A stretch of 64,000 nucleotides of DNA from positions 75,174-139,173 of the forward strand of contig QANZ01012774.1 of assembly GCA_003254925.1 (NCBI GenBank), in the 5' to 3' direction. Under the pieces are notes generated by a model. The model did not search any database and was not told the origin of the DNA. It was given only the letters and a program-made list of their open reading frames with translations. Positions within the stretch are counted from its first letter, which is position 1. Each line of letters starts with the position of its first letter. Position numbers and translations under genes: made by a program. Source of the DNA: Chamaecrista fasciculata (lineage: Eukaryota > Streptophyta > Magnoliopsida > Fabales > Fabaceae). Shown one piece after another: positions 39,055-52,555 of the stretch.

Positions 39055-39224
39055 TAAAAGATAAAACGACGTCGTCTACAAATGTACAAAGTCCAGCGAA
39101 TGTATTGACTGTTGAGCAAGATGCGAAGATCTAAGAGTGGTCTCTCGAAAATCGAAATTGATTAGTGAGCGGAAGAAGAAGAAGAAGAAGAAGAAGAAGG
39201 AGGAGAAGGAGGAAAGAAGCAGCC

Positions 39225-42200
39225 ATGGCTTACATGAGCATGGGGGAAGCACACAGAAGGATAACAGACTATCTCAACCGCTTCCACGACGCCGTTTCAT
39301 CTCAAGACGGAGCTTCTCTCAAGTCTCTTTTATCTCTCTCCTCCAACTCTCCCGTCCTTCTCTCTCTAGCTGACGCCCTCAACCTCTTCCAGGTCTCTCT
39401 CTCTCACTTTCTCTCGTGAGGTACCAAGGGGATCATTCATTTATTGGGTTATGTTTGACTATATTTTCAGGATGCAAATAGGTTGATTAAACAATCCGAT
39501 AAGTACTCTATGTATGGAGAAATCTCGGCTCCTCTTTTCCGCTCCCTACAAAATTATAAGCAGGGCAATTTGGTTGAAGCTTATCAAGCATTCGAAAAAT
39601 CTGCCAAGTATTTTCACTTCCCGCCCCTTTTATGCATTTATTTTACCTCATATGAGTGTATGTGTTGTATTAAAGGGAAAACAAAATCAACTTCTAACTT
39701 TCAAAGTGTCGTTTTATGGCTGGAATTCAGTGCATTTATCCAGGAATTTCGCAACTGGGAATCCGCATGGGCTTTGGAAGCATTATACGCGATCGTTTAC
39801 GAAATTCGGGTTCTTGCGGAGAGGGTATGTTGCGGAATAGTACTGATTTTGAAAGATTCATTTGTGGTGTAGAAAACGACTGAAGGTTTTTCTTTTATTT
39901 CCTATTTTAGGCTGATAGAGAACTGGCTTCAAATGGGAAATCTCCCGAGAAGTTGAAAGGAGCTGGCTCATTTCTTATGAAAGTTTTTGGTGTTCTTGCG
40001 GTATGTTACCCTTTGGAGATGCTTAGTTAGTCAGTCCAATAATAATGTGAATAATTGTGGTTTTTCATTTGTGTTGCTTATACTAATTTTCTTGACATGA
40101 ACTTGTGTCCGTAAAAGAAAGTTCAAATCCAATTTCACCTTTGTTTTAATGTTCTAGTTTCAGTATTCTTAATTGTTGATCCTTTCAAAAAAAGAAATTG
40201 TCGATTCTTTTAGTTGTTTGAAAGCTCACTATGGTTGTGGCCTCAATTTCATCTCGTAGGGAAACTAACCATGATGCTTCTTATTACCACCATTCTTGAA
40301 TTTTTAGATTACATATTTTGCCTTCTACGTGTTAATCTTCTCCGGTTATCCCATCTTTGATAGCAATTTGTAATTAGTTAATCCTGTTAATTAGCCATCT
40401 CTAAAGAAATATTTTAGTGTTTCCTTCAGCATGGTGTAACATTTCTTCCCCTTTAGAATTAGCCTTGTGCACCAAGTACTTTTTCTGGAGTTTGGTTTTC
40501 AAAGCTGTTTTGCTTACTCTTTCATATTTTCCCTGAATTATAGGGAAAAGGACCAAAGCGCGTTGGAGCATTATATGTAACTTGTCAGTTATTCAAGATA
40601 TACTTTAAGGTGACGTCATTTTACCTTCTACTTCTAAAAATACTCGTTGACAATTACAGAAAGTTTTTGATGTATTTTATTGATGCTTATTGACACTTGT
40701 CTAAACGAACTTCAAGGCTTGTGCTACTAGTGTTTATCAATTTATGACATCTGTTATCAAAGTTAATCTCTGATATACTATTTCCGGTTACTGTTTTGCA
40801 GCTCGGTACAGTCCACCTGTGCCGCAGTGTAATTAGAAGCATTGAAACTGCACGCATATTTGACTTTGAAGAATTTCCTAAAAGTGACAAGGTACGTGTT
40901 GCAATTTGGGATTTCTCTATGTAAGTTATTTTAAGAGGTCTAATGTCATGAAGAACTCAATCTTTTACAAGATTAAGCTCTCCATCATTGGGTATTTTGA
41001 TTTGTGTTAAATGATTATTTATTACTATACCAATAGATCTCAATATGATATAGCAGTGGAGATATTCGAAATCGAAGAAAGCTGACCTTTCCATGTCAAA
41101 ATCCTTTCAAAAGTGCTTACCTGTATGCTTGTTTCAGGTCACATACATGTATTATACTGGTCGCCTTGAAGTTTTCAATGAAAATTTCCCTGCTGTAAGT
41201 GATTTTAATTTCTTTTTAAGATCGCTATGAGCGGCCTGCATGTTCTGAGTTGGACATTTAATCTACATTTTGAATTTCTCGTTTTCAATTATGTTATAAC
41301 CCTAGGTTCTATGGCTTATATCTAGGCAATACTGTTTTAACAGAGCACTGTATTCAACTGTGACTTGTGAGCTAAATTGAATCAATTTATTACTTAATTT
41401 CTATTAACTTATTTCACGCATTTGATCTCCAACTTCACATAATACTTAGAACATGCAGATATAGTACAAAATTTTGAAGTCTATATTTATGTATTTTATT
41501 CATATGACTTGACAGGCTGATCAGAAACTGTCGTACGCCTTGAAGCATTGTAACCCTCATAGTGAAGCCAATATAAGGTTTGGTTCAGGTGTGCTAACTG
41601 TATATAATTATATATAGCGCTTGCCTGAAGGGAAGTTTCAGTCGGTTGCATTTAGTTTGCTTGCAATTATACATTCATGTCACAATATATGTGGATATTT
41701 CTTGTTGATGGTTAAGACTTGCCTTTTTTATGCATGAATTAGCTTTCAAAATTTGATTTTTTTTTTTGACTGTGCATTTTCTATATTTGTTTATTCTCAA
41801 GTTCAATTATTATTAGTTAGATAAGTGAATAGATCTTATGGAGGTTGAATAGCTATGAATAAAAAAAAAATTGATTGGTTATAGGGTTCGTTGGAAGTGG
41901 AAAACCTTGTTGATATAAGCATGTATTTGTGTCTGTTGAGGCTTCCTTATCGACAAGCTGATCTATTACTTTGGTATCAGACTGTTCCTAAGCTATTACT
42001 AGGCTAGTGGATATCATCTAGTAGACTTAGAATGGGCATGTGTCCAAATGATTGTGTCCCGAAACTCATAGATTCAGCCATTTGCAAACCCAAAGCATGT
42101 TCCATGTCCTGTTGTCCTACACTGCTATAGGGATAAGATAGGCTATATAAAAACTGAAGCTTTTTGTTTGTCTCATTGTTAAAAGACAGTGCTTAAAAGA

Positions 42201-44386
42201 AAGCCTCATTGAAAGTATCTGTATTTACAATAATGTTTGACAGTGCACTGTCGAGAACTATTCTTTCACCTGGCAATTTCAAGCCTACATTGCCAAATCC
42301 TATGTGTATGTGATTATGAAATTTCAGTTTGAGAATTTTCAGCCAGGTCATCAAAGCTCATAAGCACAACCCAATTCCAATAGACAGCAATTTTTAACAT
42401 TTTCTTAAATTGAGTAAAAGTTTCTTACGTACAGAATAACTAGTCTGCTTGTGAAATAACTGTTTCCGTTCTTTTTTTATTTTTGTTAAAAGAATAAATA
42501 AATAAATCCCAAAATTTCATAGGCCCAAAATGATTAGTCTCAGTGTGTTTAAGTAAAAGGAGAGGGGGGAAATGGACTTGGATGTGCGGCTGCATGCAAT
42601 AGTTGGAAAGAAAGGTTTGAATCCTTACTTGCCTCTACCATCTCTTGGGGGGTAGCTAAATACAAAAGAATCCTAATAGAACTCTTACAGTGATAGTAAC
42701 CAGGGAATTATAAACTCAACTAGGTCAGTGCCTTTCTCCATTCAGAACAGAACCTTGAACCATGAGCGCAGTGGCTATATGTTTTAATGAAAACCCTTCT
42801 GTACGAAGCAACCTTGGCTTCTTCTCACTTTTCCTACAACTTTAAAGGTCAATTGTGACTTGTGGTTAATTATTTTTTAGAATTCATGAGTTAATTTATC
42901 ATCTTGGATATTTTGTCATTTTGTGAAGGTATATTTAGGCAATTTTTATATTATATAAAGCTATTTTTAATTTAGTTCTTGAATTGACAAAATTCACCGG
43001 TCAGAATATGTCTTCTGATTTGTTATACTTGTTGCTCTCTGTTATTAATGATCACTCTTCAAGCTATATTTATCACCATTGGTTTAATTTTTTTAAAAAA
43101 AGGAAAATTTTGATGAAGAGTGATCATTAATAACAAAATGTTAGATGTGAGAGATGTAATGGCTTAGAAATAACTAATAAAAAACTCTTGTATTTATGGT
43201 GATAATTACTTTGTGATGCCTCTGTTTCCCGGGCTACCTTATCTTCATTGATTTGCTAGATAACCTTGCTGCATACCTTTGACTGAGGTTTTTCCTGAAT
43301 TTTGGATTCTTTCACATTGTGTTGTTCGTAATTTCTCTATCTTTTTTTATTTTGAACACAGGATGATTCTTAAATATCTAATTCCCGTGAAGCTTTCAAT
43401 TGGCATTTTACCTAGAGATTGGCTCTTGGAGAAGTACAACCTACTGGAGGTATGTCAGGCTCAATGAAGATTCCTTTTTCTCTTGTTTCTCTTAATTGGA
43501 AAGATGGCTTCAAGTTTAACTCAGTTGATGTGCTTGAGGGGTGAGCCAAATCAGAAGAATCAAACTAAAGCGAATAGTTGAGATTTGTAGTATTGGCAAC
43601 TTTATGTCTTGCAAATGCTAATATAAGTACTTTTCTTTTTTTAACTTCTGGACAGTACAGTAATATTGTGCAAGCTTTACGAAGAGGTGATCTTCGACTT
43701 CTTCGCCAAGCTCTCCAAGATTATGAAGACCGGTAAAATTACACTTGTTGCACTTGATAACATGGGAAATTGGTGTTATCACAAGATTCATTGTCAAGAG
43801 AAAAATAAAACTTATTTCTTTTTGTAGGTTCTTGAGATCAGGTGTATATCTTGTCCTAGAGAAGTTAGAACTACAAGTTTACCAGAGATTGATAAAGAAA
43901 ATGTAAGTTTCCGGCATTGCCTTGCGCCCACCCATGTTGGAGTTAATATATGAATTGGTCATTCTGTAAGTTATTCAAATAACTAATTTCCCATCATCGC
44001 CTGGTAACCTGGCAGTCATATCATTCAAAAGCAGAAGGATCCAAGCAAAGCTCACCAGGTGAAGTTGGATGTTATTGTCAAAGCATTGAAATGGCTTGAA
44101 ATCGATATGGATGTGGATGAGGTAATTTTGATTTTCGTTCCCTCACTTTACTTCAAGAAGCTAGCTGTCACAATCTCTGAGAGATAAGTAAAATGTAGGT
44201 ATACATGTTTCCAATGTTTACATTTAGATAATTATTTATCCTGTTATTTTGCAGGTAGAGTGTATAATGTCCATACTAATATATAAGAATCTAATGAAGG
44301 GTTACTTCGCTCACAAAAGCAAAGTGGTTGTTTTGAGCAAGCAAGACCCTTTCCCCAAATTAAATGGAAGACCTGTCAATTCATAG
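39225..44386 (+). CDS. EER5: EER5/THP1, PCI-domain subunit of the TREX-2 mRNA export complex
   Basis: Thirteen exons keep frame: 39225-39392, 39471-39607, 39731-39824, 39911-40000, 40544-40609, 40802-40891, 41138-41194, 41516-41577, 43362-43449, 43656-43732, 43828-43902, 44016-44121 and 44255-44386. They give 413 residues, the length I recall for Arabidopsis EER5. EER5/THP1 (yeast Thp1, animal PCID2) joins SAC3 and DSS1 in TREX-2 at the nuclear pore to couple transcription with mRNA export; in Arabidopsis it was found through altered ethylene response. The sequence shows TPR-like helices, e.g. AFIQEFRNWESAWALEALYA, then the C-terminal PCI domain (about 200-395) with MILKYLIPVKLSIGILP and LKWLEIDMDVDEVECI, and the tail VVLSKQDPFPKLNGRPV. 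The leader has a GAA run (39174-39197) but no TATA box. Intron 8 is 1.8 kb. Confidence 0.96.
41578..43361 (+). other. Long eighth intron of EER5
   Basis: This 1.8-kb intron contains no credible inner gene. A GGTTTGAATCC word at about 42612, after TGCGGCTGCATGCAATAGTTGG, looks like the B-box of a tRNA-derived SINE, but no convincing A-box or target-site duplication was seen. Confidence 0.4.
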
Positions 44387-45840
44387 TGAGGAAAGAAAGG
44401 CTGATTGGTTAGTCGTAGTGAGCAGGTTGTTACTAAAATATTATAGCACTGCTTTAGCTTTTAAAGCATTTGCTATTTTCTCTTTTCATTGCATCACATC
44501 TTTTACAGACGATGGTAGTTCCTACCAATTGGATAATGGTTTACTTTCTACTAGTGTAATCAGCATTGCTATCTGGATTAGTAAAGATGGTAGACTCTGT
44601 TTACTGAATCATTTGTTTCTGAGCTCCGGCTATTTCAAGTGTGTGTATACTTGTGTATGAGAACTGAATTACAAGATTGGCAATGTTGTGTTTGCTAGAC
44701 TAACAAAATCAGAAAATAGATATTACTCAATTTGTAAGCTACAGCAAAATTGGTTTAGGTTTAGGTTATAGAACTTTTTTTGAAACAGTCTTCAATGGTA
44801 CAAATTTTGGTGTATTTAAACCTAAACCCAAAAATTCTGCCTCTTCTTTTTGTGGAGAAAATTGTAATACCCCAAATGGTTACTACTTACTTCACTTTGA
44901 AATTGTTGAGAGTAAGATTTTGAGCGAGATATGGAGGAGAATGGAGAGTCCGAAACATTCCTATCATGTTTACATATTAGATCCACAGCACAGAGCTGCC
45001 ACTTGCTGAAGTGAATATCTAACACATGGTCCAAATTTTTTTAAACTGTCAAGTTTTGGTCTTCTTTTTGGCAAATATTCAATCTAAAACAATACAAGGT
45101 CACAATTGAAAAATCTAAACTTTACAGCAAGGCATATGACTGTTGTAGGATTGTGCTTCTTGCTTACTTATTATATTTTTTCAGATAATGTATTTTTATC
45201 TTTACCATCTAATTTAAATTATTGGGCTGTAATATATGTAGGAAAATTATTTTAAATGACCCTTCTAGTTCGTTTTTTTAGAAAAAATAATAAAAATCGA
45301 ATGATGTTTTCATGTAATAAGAGACACAACCTGAAATAAAGCAGAGTTAAAATCTTGCTTATTGCATAATTCTTCATTACAGAGGCTGTTTACTTTCTCA
45401 AAGGAAAAAGTTATGCCAAAGAAAACAAAACAAAACAATCTCAATTGAGCTGCACTCCCACCAGTAATTAATTGCATTTTCTGAAATTTTATTCATCTGA
45501 CTATGGTTGTCCAGACCACAATTGAAGCTGGTCTTTACTAGAAAAGGTAAATTCCTCTTTGTTTTTGAGACATGATCAAGCTTGATCTTTCTGTTTTTAG
45601 AGAATAAGAGAGGGAGCTCATACAAAACTAAATTCTACAACTTATTCATCATAATTGTATAACTCCACTGTCTTCAGATGATAACAGGTTTCTCAGGCCA
45701 AAAAAAAAAGATGATAACAAGTTTCTTCCTTTGCATTATATGAAATAAACTTGAAAACTTGAAGAGCTTGTTACAGCACTATCTAAAAAAACAAATCATA
45801 AAACATGCAGACAAACCACAAACTGAATACACAACATATT
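44387..45840. other. Intergenic DNA after EER5 with a repeat shared with 58.77 kb
   Basis: No gene is supported. A stretch of about 43 bp at about 44763-44806 (beginning AGGTTATAGAAC) is present without change at about 58767-58810. The words ACAGAGGCTGTTT near 45381 also recur at 61843 and 62105. These links suggest that pieces of this region and of 58.7-62.3 kb were copied from a common source. Confidence 0.5.
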
Positions 45841-45925
45841 TCGAAATCAAACAATTGAGCCCATATTCTACAACACTACACACTTACATTGCCCAGATAA
45901 TACAAAAAATTTAGTGCAAAGAGAA
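45840..45925 (-). pseudogene. Fragment of an F-box-associated (FBA) domain gene
   Basis: On the minus strand the stretch reads approximately IIWAM, a stop, then VVEYGLN. It aligns at the DNA level with the part of the FBA gene at about 62635-62710 that encodes IIWVMKEYGVVDSW. Only about 80 bp are shared and a stop interrupts it. It is a relic of a duplicated F-box gene. Confidence 0.5.
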
Positions 45926-47975
45926 TTATTTGAGTCACAGAAACCAAATTCCTCCTAGCAAAATATATACCTCCAAAGACTAAATAGAAGACACTTAAAA
46001 GGGACAAAGGAATAGATAAAAGTGCTCCGTAACACAACCACTAATTCAGTCTATAAGCACACCAACAAGCAAACTCATAGTATCAAAATGAAGTAGGAAT
46101 TGCCCCAATGCTCAAACACGAATTCTGATTTTTGAAGCATACAAAACTATTTCACAAACTTTGACAATGATTAAATGACCAGCAAAGGTTCCAGCCACAG
46201 AAAATGAACATGAAATTATTAAAACAAGATAAAACAAATGATACATGGAGATTATTTTTTAAAATTAACACCAAACTAAGTTTTTCTCCTTCCAACCAAA
46301 TAATTCAACATAAAAAAAATGAACAAAAAGTTCAACACTAAACTCAGTGATATGCATCCACAATAAATAGAAAATTCAAACTAAACTTAATCTTCTACAT
46401 ATATACTGATAGAAATATCTACACTAAACTCAATAATATGCATCAAGAATGAATATCCAGAACCACAAAAAATAAGTCCAACAACAAGTTATGCATGGGA
46501 ACAACTGACACAAATTTGAAAAATACAAAGTTAACACTAAGTTATACATGAAAATTAGTGGTTAAGATATCAAAAGAAGATAAATAGTGAAAATGAAGCA
46601 CAATTTAGTTTTTATCAGCTCATTGAAGTTTTGGTTCTGCAAAGTGATCTCACTTTTATCAACTATGAAATAGAGAGCATACTAAAGATCAAGGAAAGGA
46701 GAAAAAGAGAAGAGGCATCAAGTCATATATTTTCAAATACAAAATTGCAATTGAAATATATGGATAAATCTAAGTCATATATTTACTTTAGTTGTTCAAC
46801 AAGAAAAAGGTTCCAAGAAGGAATCATTGGAATCAATTAAATTAGGATAACAAAGGATGTGTGATTTCCTTTTCAAAGGTCTTATTTAGCTATCTTTTAG
46901 CCTTTTTGGTAGGCTTTGATGCTGACTGGTAGTAAGAAACTCAGTAACTTTCCTATTTACACTATTTATGGCTTGGCTCTTTTGGTTACCACTTATGTGT
47001 TCAATGACTTAACAGTTAAATCATCAGCTAAATGTGATGTAAATAGCTAGTGGGAGTAAGTTTAGATAGGGAAAAAGATTCAGTATTTTAAAAAGAAAGA
47101 AACAATAAGAGAAGAGAAAAGATATTAACAGTATGTTTTATCTAGATAATCTAGGGCCTAAAAATGTCATTGGTCGTCATAAGGCTCAAGGATCCCTTTG
47201 GGATCATATTGTGTTTCTTAATAAACCAATGGGCACAGTGATTGCAACAACAGTAAATTGCACAAGAATATGACTGTGATAAGGCCTTCATTATTATCTC
47301 TAGTTTTCGTCTTTTATACACAAATTAACAACTTCTACACAAATCCTATCTAATTTACATTTACAAACATCAATAATAACAAAACATGAATGAACCGAAA
47401 GCCTAAGGGTTTGTTTGTAAATAGTAGAGGAAGAGAAGGGGAGAGATTGAAGGGGAAGGGAGGGGAACTGAAAACTATAGTGGCTTACTAAAAGTATTTC
47501 AACATTATTTTGTTTAGTTGATTTGAAGTATGTATGTCCATGGCTAAGAATTAACTCCAATATTTAAAGAAAAGAGGCAATAAAGCTCAATACTATTCAC
47601 AGATCCACAGATACAAAGAAATGAAGACCATACTCCCAAAATGTGAAAGAGGTGACTAAGATTGTGATTTTGATTTTACCTGTGCAAAACAGTAAAGCTC
47701 AATCCCTGCAATTCAAGAACTATATTTGCCTCTTCCTTGAAAGTGAAAGGGGAAAAAAATATGAAACTTAGGCTTAAGCTTAATCTCTTAATGACCTTTC
47801 TGTATTTTCAAGGGAATGCTTTAGACTGAATTGTTGAGTGAACTATGAAGTTCACATAGAATTGGAGACATACAGCAAAGTAATGATTTTTTGTCTACAA
47901 AGTTCTTACAAATAAGCAAGTACGTAAAATTTTAAAGGTCCACTATCTTCTGGATCATAACAAGTAACAATAACA
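45926..47975. other. AT-rich intergenic DNA
   Basis: I see no gene or RNA gene. A G-rich segment (about 47425-47470, GAGGAAGAGAAGGGGAGAG) after AGGGTTTGTTTG looks like the end of a small PIF/hAT-type MITE, without a proven partner end. Confidence 0.35.
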
Positions 47976-48590
47976 TAAAAGGACGACTCGTTTTATCTAG
48001 TTAGTGTCATCAACAAATAACAAGTTTTTTTTTATCTAGTTAGTGTCATCAACAAACAAGGTCAAATTGAGATCTAAAACTGGACGACTCGTTTCATTGT
48101 AAGAAAGAAAAGTTGGTCATATCTATTTCGTTTCAATTTTTATTGTAACAAGTTAATTCGAATCTATGTGTTACTCTTGACAAGTCCTTTTTCTGTCTAA
48201 TTGGGACTGTCAGCAAATGAGGTCAAATCGAACCCAAAAACAATTCTGCAACTGAAAAGTGAAAATTTATGAAAAATCACTTTTAGGCCCATTTTGACCA
48301 AAATTGCAAGTCACACGGCCAAAATTCAATCATCCCATAACAATGTGACTCGTAATTTTGGCTCTGTGAATCGCAATTCGTGAAAGGAGAATGACTGGTT
48401 TGGTGTTTTTGGGTCCCTCGTGCGCCTCACGTGACTTTCACCGTCAAAATTTAACAGGAAAATGAAATTGGGTACCAAAGTCGTAACGATTTAAAGGACA
48501 GGGTACCACAGTGTCACTTTTGAAAGAACAGGATACCAAAGTGGCACCAGTCAATAGGACAGGGTACCAAAGTGAAACTTACCCTATATT
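47976..48590. repeat. Remnants of Mutator-like MITE arms
   Basis: About 47976-48260 repeats the inner phrases of the element at 38486-39054 (GACTCGTTTTATCTAGTTAGTGTCATCAAC, present here twice). About 48465-48590 is a right arm of the GGGTAAATTAC family, with ACAGGGTACCAAAGTG words. No paired ends remain, so these are old or rearranged copies. Confidence 0.5.
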
Positions 48591-49469
48591 TTAAAGTAAA
48601 TATGAAAAAGATAAAACAAAACTATTAATATATAATAAAAACAATTAAAATTAATGAATTAGTTAATTAAAAAAATAAAAATTATTGTATGAAGGAATGA
48701 ATTAATTAATAAGTCTCTCAACCTAATATTTTTTATTTAATAAGTTAACATAATATTAATAGGAGTAAAAGCTTTGTGTTCGATTTTTAAAAGTTAAAGA
48801 GGATTGAAGTGAAACTAATAAAATTTAAAAGATAAAATTGAAATTTTCCCATAAATTAAAAGACTAAAATATATTTTTGTTAGAAAATAAGGAATGCCAT
48901 AATATGATTTAAGTTGTAGAATGACATGACTTTGGCTGATAATCAGTTTTCTCCCAAATTTTTTGTATAGAATTTTAAATTTTTAGTTACAGAAAAAAAA
49001 AAATACTTTTGGTTCAATTCCGTTCCTTGGTTCCTGAATTTTAGTGATTCCAAATACTCCATTTTGGTTCACTCTTCAAATTTCATGGCTTGACGATCTT
49101 GACTTCATCAAATCTCAAGGATAACTCCACCACATAATATTTTACCCTTGTTAATTTCTTGACCTCGTGCTTTAATTTTTGTTAGCAAATAAAGCATATT
49201 TTCCCTCAATTAAAATGTGCCTCTCAGAGTGTAAAGGCCGAAAAAGATGGGGGTAATTGGCATGGTTTGTTTGGAATTTTGTTTTTAATCAATTTTACAT
49301 TATATGTTAATAGTCATATAAATTTTATTTGTTAATATTATGCTAAAATAAGATCAAAGGATAAAATCGATCAAAATATAAAACTTTTGGGAATAAAATT
49401 GACAATAAACAAATATTAAGACAAAATTAAAAATTGATGTAAAATTTGATAACAAAAATGACACTTTTG

Positions 49470-49960
49470 CTTATTACAGCATATGTCATTATCACTACAA
49501 AGATCAGCAACTTTGTGAACGTTAGGAGGCCCTTCCCATTTTAATCTCCAAAACCTGCTTGTTATATCTATGTCTTTTCCATTGCCAATTTGCCAATCAA
49601 GATGATCAGTAATAACACACATATTATTATTAATGGCTTTCCAACAAGTTCAATCTTAGGAGGTTCCTTTCAAAATAAAATTAACTTCATCATTGAGATA
49701 TTTGCTTCTCAGCCAGCTACTACAAAGAGAGTTAGGATTATCAATTATTTTCCATCATTGTTTAGTCACTAAAGCTTTATTAATCTTGCCCATATCTCTG
49801 AAGCTCAACCCACCATTTTTGACAGGACAAAATAATCTCTTGAAGGTGAATTTTCTTCCCCTCATCCTCCTTCCAACCCCATAAGAAATAAGTCGAGATG
49901 GAGATCAGCTTATTAATAAATAGTTTCTTTTTTTTAAATTGAATACCATGTAATGAGCTA
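49470..49960 (-). mobile_element. LINE (L1-type) reverse transcriptase 3' fragment
   Basis: The minus-strand translation, with frame changes, reads WGWKEDEG, CPVKNGGLSFRDMGKINKALVTKQWW, and DWQIGNGKDIDI. These match the region after the polymerase core and the start of the zf-RVT domain (pattern FLWGG....W..VC.PK..GGLGI......N.AL..KW; W.IGNG..I..W) of plant L1-type elements. Only about 160 codons remain. No element ends or poly-A tail with duplication were found. The copy is dead. Confidence 0.75.
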
Positions 49961-50142
49961 AAGAAAGAAGTAGAAAAGAAAATTTTTCGATGTATTATTG
50001 ATGTTCAGTAAGCCGGTATTTATACAAGTTCAGTACAATCAGCCTTGGCACAACTAAGATCCATCGAATAAATGAATATTTGTTATTTTTTGTAAAGATA
50101 ATAAAGAAATAAAAGAAGTGAGTGAGGTACTGCGAAGTTGAA

Positions 50143-50815
50143 CTAGAAGACGATGGGGTTGTTGGGTTCATGATAAGGAATGAAGTTGAACTGGACTAAC
50201 AAAATGAATAAATGAGGGGAAAATGAAAGAGGCTGAAAAGGAAGAATATAATATGGCTTTCTTAGTGGTATTCTATAAGGATCATAACCCATACCACTAT
50301 CCATGCCATACAAAACTCCCCTATATTTTGGTTCATGTGGTATGTACCCTTGAAACGGGCTTTTGCGGATGAGTTTTATGAAGATCTTAATAGTAAGGAA
50401 GCTATCGGAACCAGCTTGATGATGGGTCAGGCCTCTTATTCTTTGCACATTGAACACCAAAGCCAGGCTTTCGAGCCCACCAGAGGTATTTATTCACGAA
50501 GCGAACCAAGTACTTGACATCAAACACATGGGGGAAGAAAAACTGAAGCATATGAAAAAAGTCCGACTTTGTCTCCGGAAGAGGCCTTTGCTCACGAAGA
50601 GACTTTGAGCATAAAACCAAAATCATAAGCCCCATTGAAGCAAACCGAGCGAAGCCCGTTGTTCATTATCAGGCCCGATTTCATCAGCATCTCCCAGAAT
50701 TTTAGCCCATTCACGCCATGCTGGTTCAGTCTATCGAAATTGAAGCCCGCTTCTATTAACATCTCCAAGCTGCGTGGCTTGCAGTAATGCCTCGTAGGAT
50801 CAAACCCTAATACCC
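50143..50815 (-). pseudogene. CAF1/POP2-type deadenylase pseudogene, C-terminal half (copy 1)
   Basis: The minus strand reads FDPTRHYCKPRSLEMLIEAG, FDRLNQHGVNGLKFWEMLMK, SGLIMNNGLRSVCFNGAYDFG, then after a frame change LPETKSDFFHMLQFFFPHVFDVKYLVRFVNK, then in a third frame HHQAGSDSFLTIKIF and YRGVLYGM. This is the order of the CCR4-associated factor 1 (DEDD) deadenylase, which shortens mRNA poly(A) tails. At least two frameshifts (about 50600 and 50450) and a stop break it. No N-terminal exon lies directly upstream in matching condition. It is tandem to copy 2. Confidence 0.85.
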
Positions 50816-51499
50816 TATATATGTATTTTCAAATCATTTAATCATAAAACTATACATAAATATTACAAGGTCAAAGGGTCATTTTGGTCCTAAATACATG
50901 CCCTAATATTCATTTTGGTCCATTATGTTTTAAAATATTCAAATTGGTCCTAAATGTTAGCAAAATGATTCAATTTTGGTCCTAAATAGTGGTAAAATGT
51001 TTCATTTTGGTCCCAAATTATTGAATTTGGTCATATTTCTGTCGTCTCTCATTTCAAATTTAAAGAAATAACTCATAACTCATATTTAAAGGACTTGTTA
51101 AATATATATATATATATATATTAACTCTTAAAGAGTTATTTCTTTGTCACATTGAAACTATTGATAAATTGGGTCAAATCACATCCCAAAAATAAATTTA
51201 ATAAAACTATACTTCCAAAATTATTCACTTTTAGTCTATATTTGTACCAAGTTAAAATATAAGAGTGAATTGAGAATTTTCAATTAAGCTGTAATTAGAT
51301 GAAATGTTAATGTTATTATTTTCTAGTTTCAGACAATTACCTCTTTTTTTTGTCACACCAGACAATTACCTCTCAGTTATATTGTTTGTATGAAAGAGAA
51401 ACAAAATGGTTTGAAACAATCTAGCTAGCTAATTTTTTTTTTCTTCTTCTTGAATGTTGGACAAGTGAAACAAAATCAATAAAGGACGGAAAAATGAAA

Positions 51500-52195
51500 A
51501 AAAGAACTAGCCTGGAAAGGAAGAATATAATATGGGTTTCTTAGTATAGGTAGTAGTAGTATTATTGTAGCCATGCCCAAGGATGTATCCCAAAAAAATG
51601 GGTTTCTTAGTAGTATACGTGGTCGTAGTACTGGACCCATGCCCAAGGATCATTTTGTAAGCCCAGAATGATACTACCCAGGCCATTCAAAACACCCCCA
51701 GTACTTTCGGTGGTGTGGTATGTATCCCGGAAATGGGTTTTGGGGCCTCCTGCGTCGGACCAATGTCCTAAAAACATTAATCATAAGCAAGCTGTCCGAA
51801 CCTGCCTGATGTGAGTTGCCAACCCTATCCACACCCAACCTCATTGTTAGATCGTTAAGTCCACATCGGTGGATATTCACGAACTGAACCAAGTACTTTA
51901 CGTCAAGCACATGGGGGAAGAGAAGCCGAATTAGGAAACAGAACTCTGCTTGTGTCTCCGGAGGAAGACTCTGCTTACAATAGAGACCCTTGACCATATA
52001 CGCGAAATCATAAGCGCCGTGAAAGCAGACCCAGCGAAGCCCCTAGTTCATTATTAGGCCCGATTTCATCATAATATCCCAGAATAATGGCCCATTTACC
52101 CCATGCTGATTCAATTGATCAAAACTAATGCGGGCTTCTTCTATGAGCATCTTCAGACTGCCTGGGTTGCAATAATCCCTTGTTGGATCAAATCC
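51500..52195 (-). pseudogene. CAF1/POP2-type deadenylase pseudogene, C-terminal half (copy 2)
   Basis: The minus strand reads FDPTRDYCNPGSLKMLIEEA, FDQLNQHGVNGPLFWDIMMK, SGLIMN, a TAG stop (near 52045), GLRWVCFHGAYDFAYMVKGL, LPPETQAEFCFLIRLLFPHVLDVKYLVQF, and LGVDRVGNSHQAGSDSLLMINVF. The last motif is the classic CAF1 C-terminal active-site segment (DR.G..HQAGSDSLLT). The copy is better preserved than copy 1, but the in-frame stop would end it early. It may have belonged with the N-terminal exon at 52650-52826, from which it is separated by about 450 bp that contains a MITE arm and TA repeats. Confidence 0.85.
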
Positions 52196-52435
52196 TACTT
52201 GATCAAAAAAAAAAAAGATCAAATCCTAGATATATATAGGGAAAAAAAATCATTTCATAAATATATATATATATGCATTTTTAAATGATTTCATGAATAT
52301 ACAGGGAAAAAAATCATTTCATGAATATATAGGGAAAAAAAACATTTCATGAATATATATCCCTGGTTGGATCAAATTCTATACATATATATATATATAT
52401 ATATATATGTGCATTTTTAAGTCATTTCATCAATA

Positions 52436-52555
52436 TATGGGACTAAATTTAAATTTGATAAAAAAATATGAGACCAAAAATGTAACAAAAAAAATATGAG
52501 ACTAAATTGAGAATCGAGCAAAAGATATGGGACTAAATTTGCATTTTACACTAAA
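52436..52555. repeat. Single arm of the 'TATGAGAC' foldback family
   Basis: Words such as ATATGAGACCAAAAATGTAAC and AAAGATATGGGACTAAATTTG match one arm of the element at 21043-21430. No partner arm is present. Confidence 0.5.

Noticed and set aside
42530-42680. Possible tRNA-derived SINE in EER5 intron 8
   Set aside because: There is a B-box-like word (GGTTTGAATCC), but no convincing A-box at the right distance, tail or target-site duplication.
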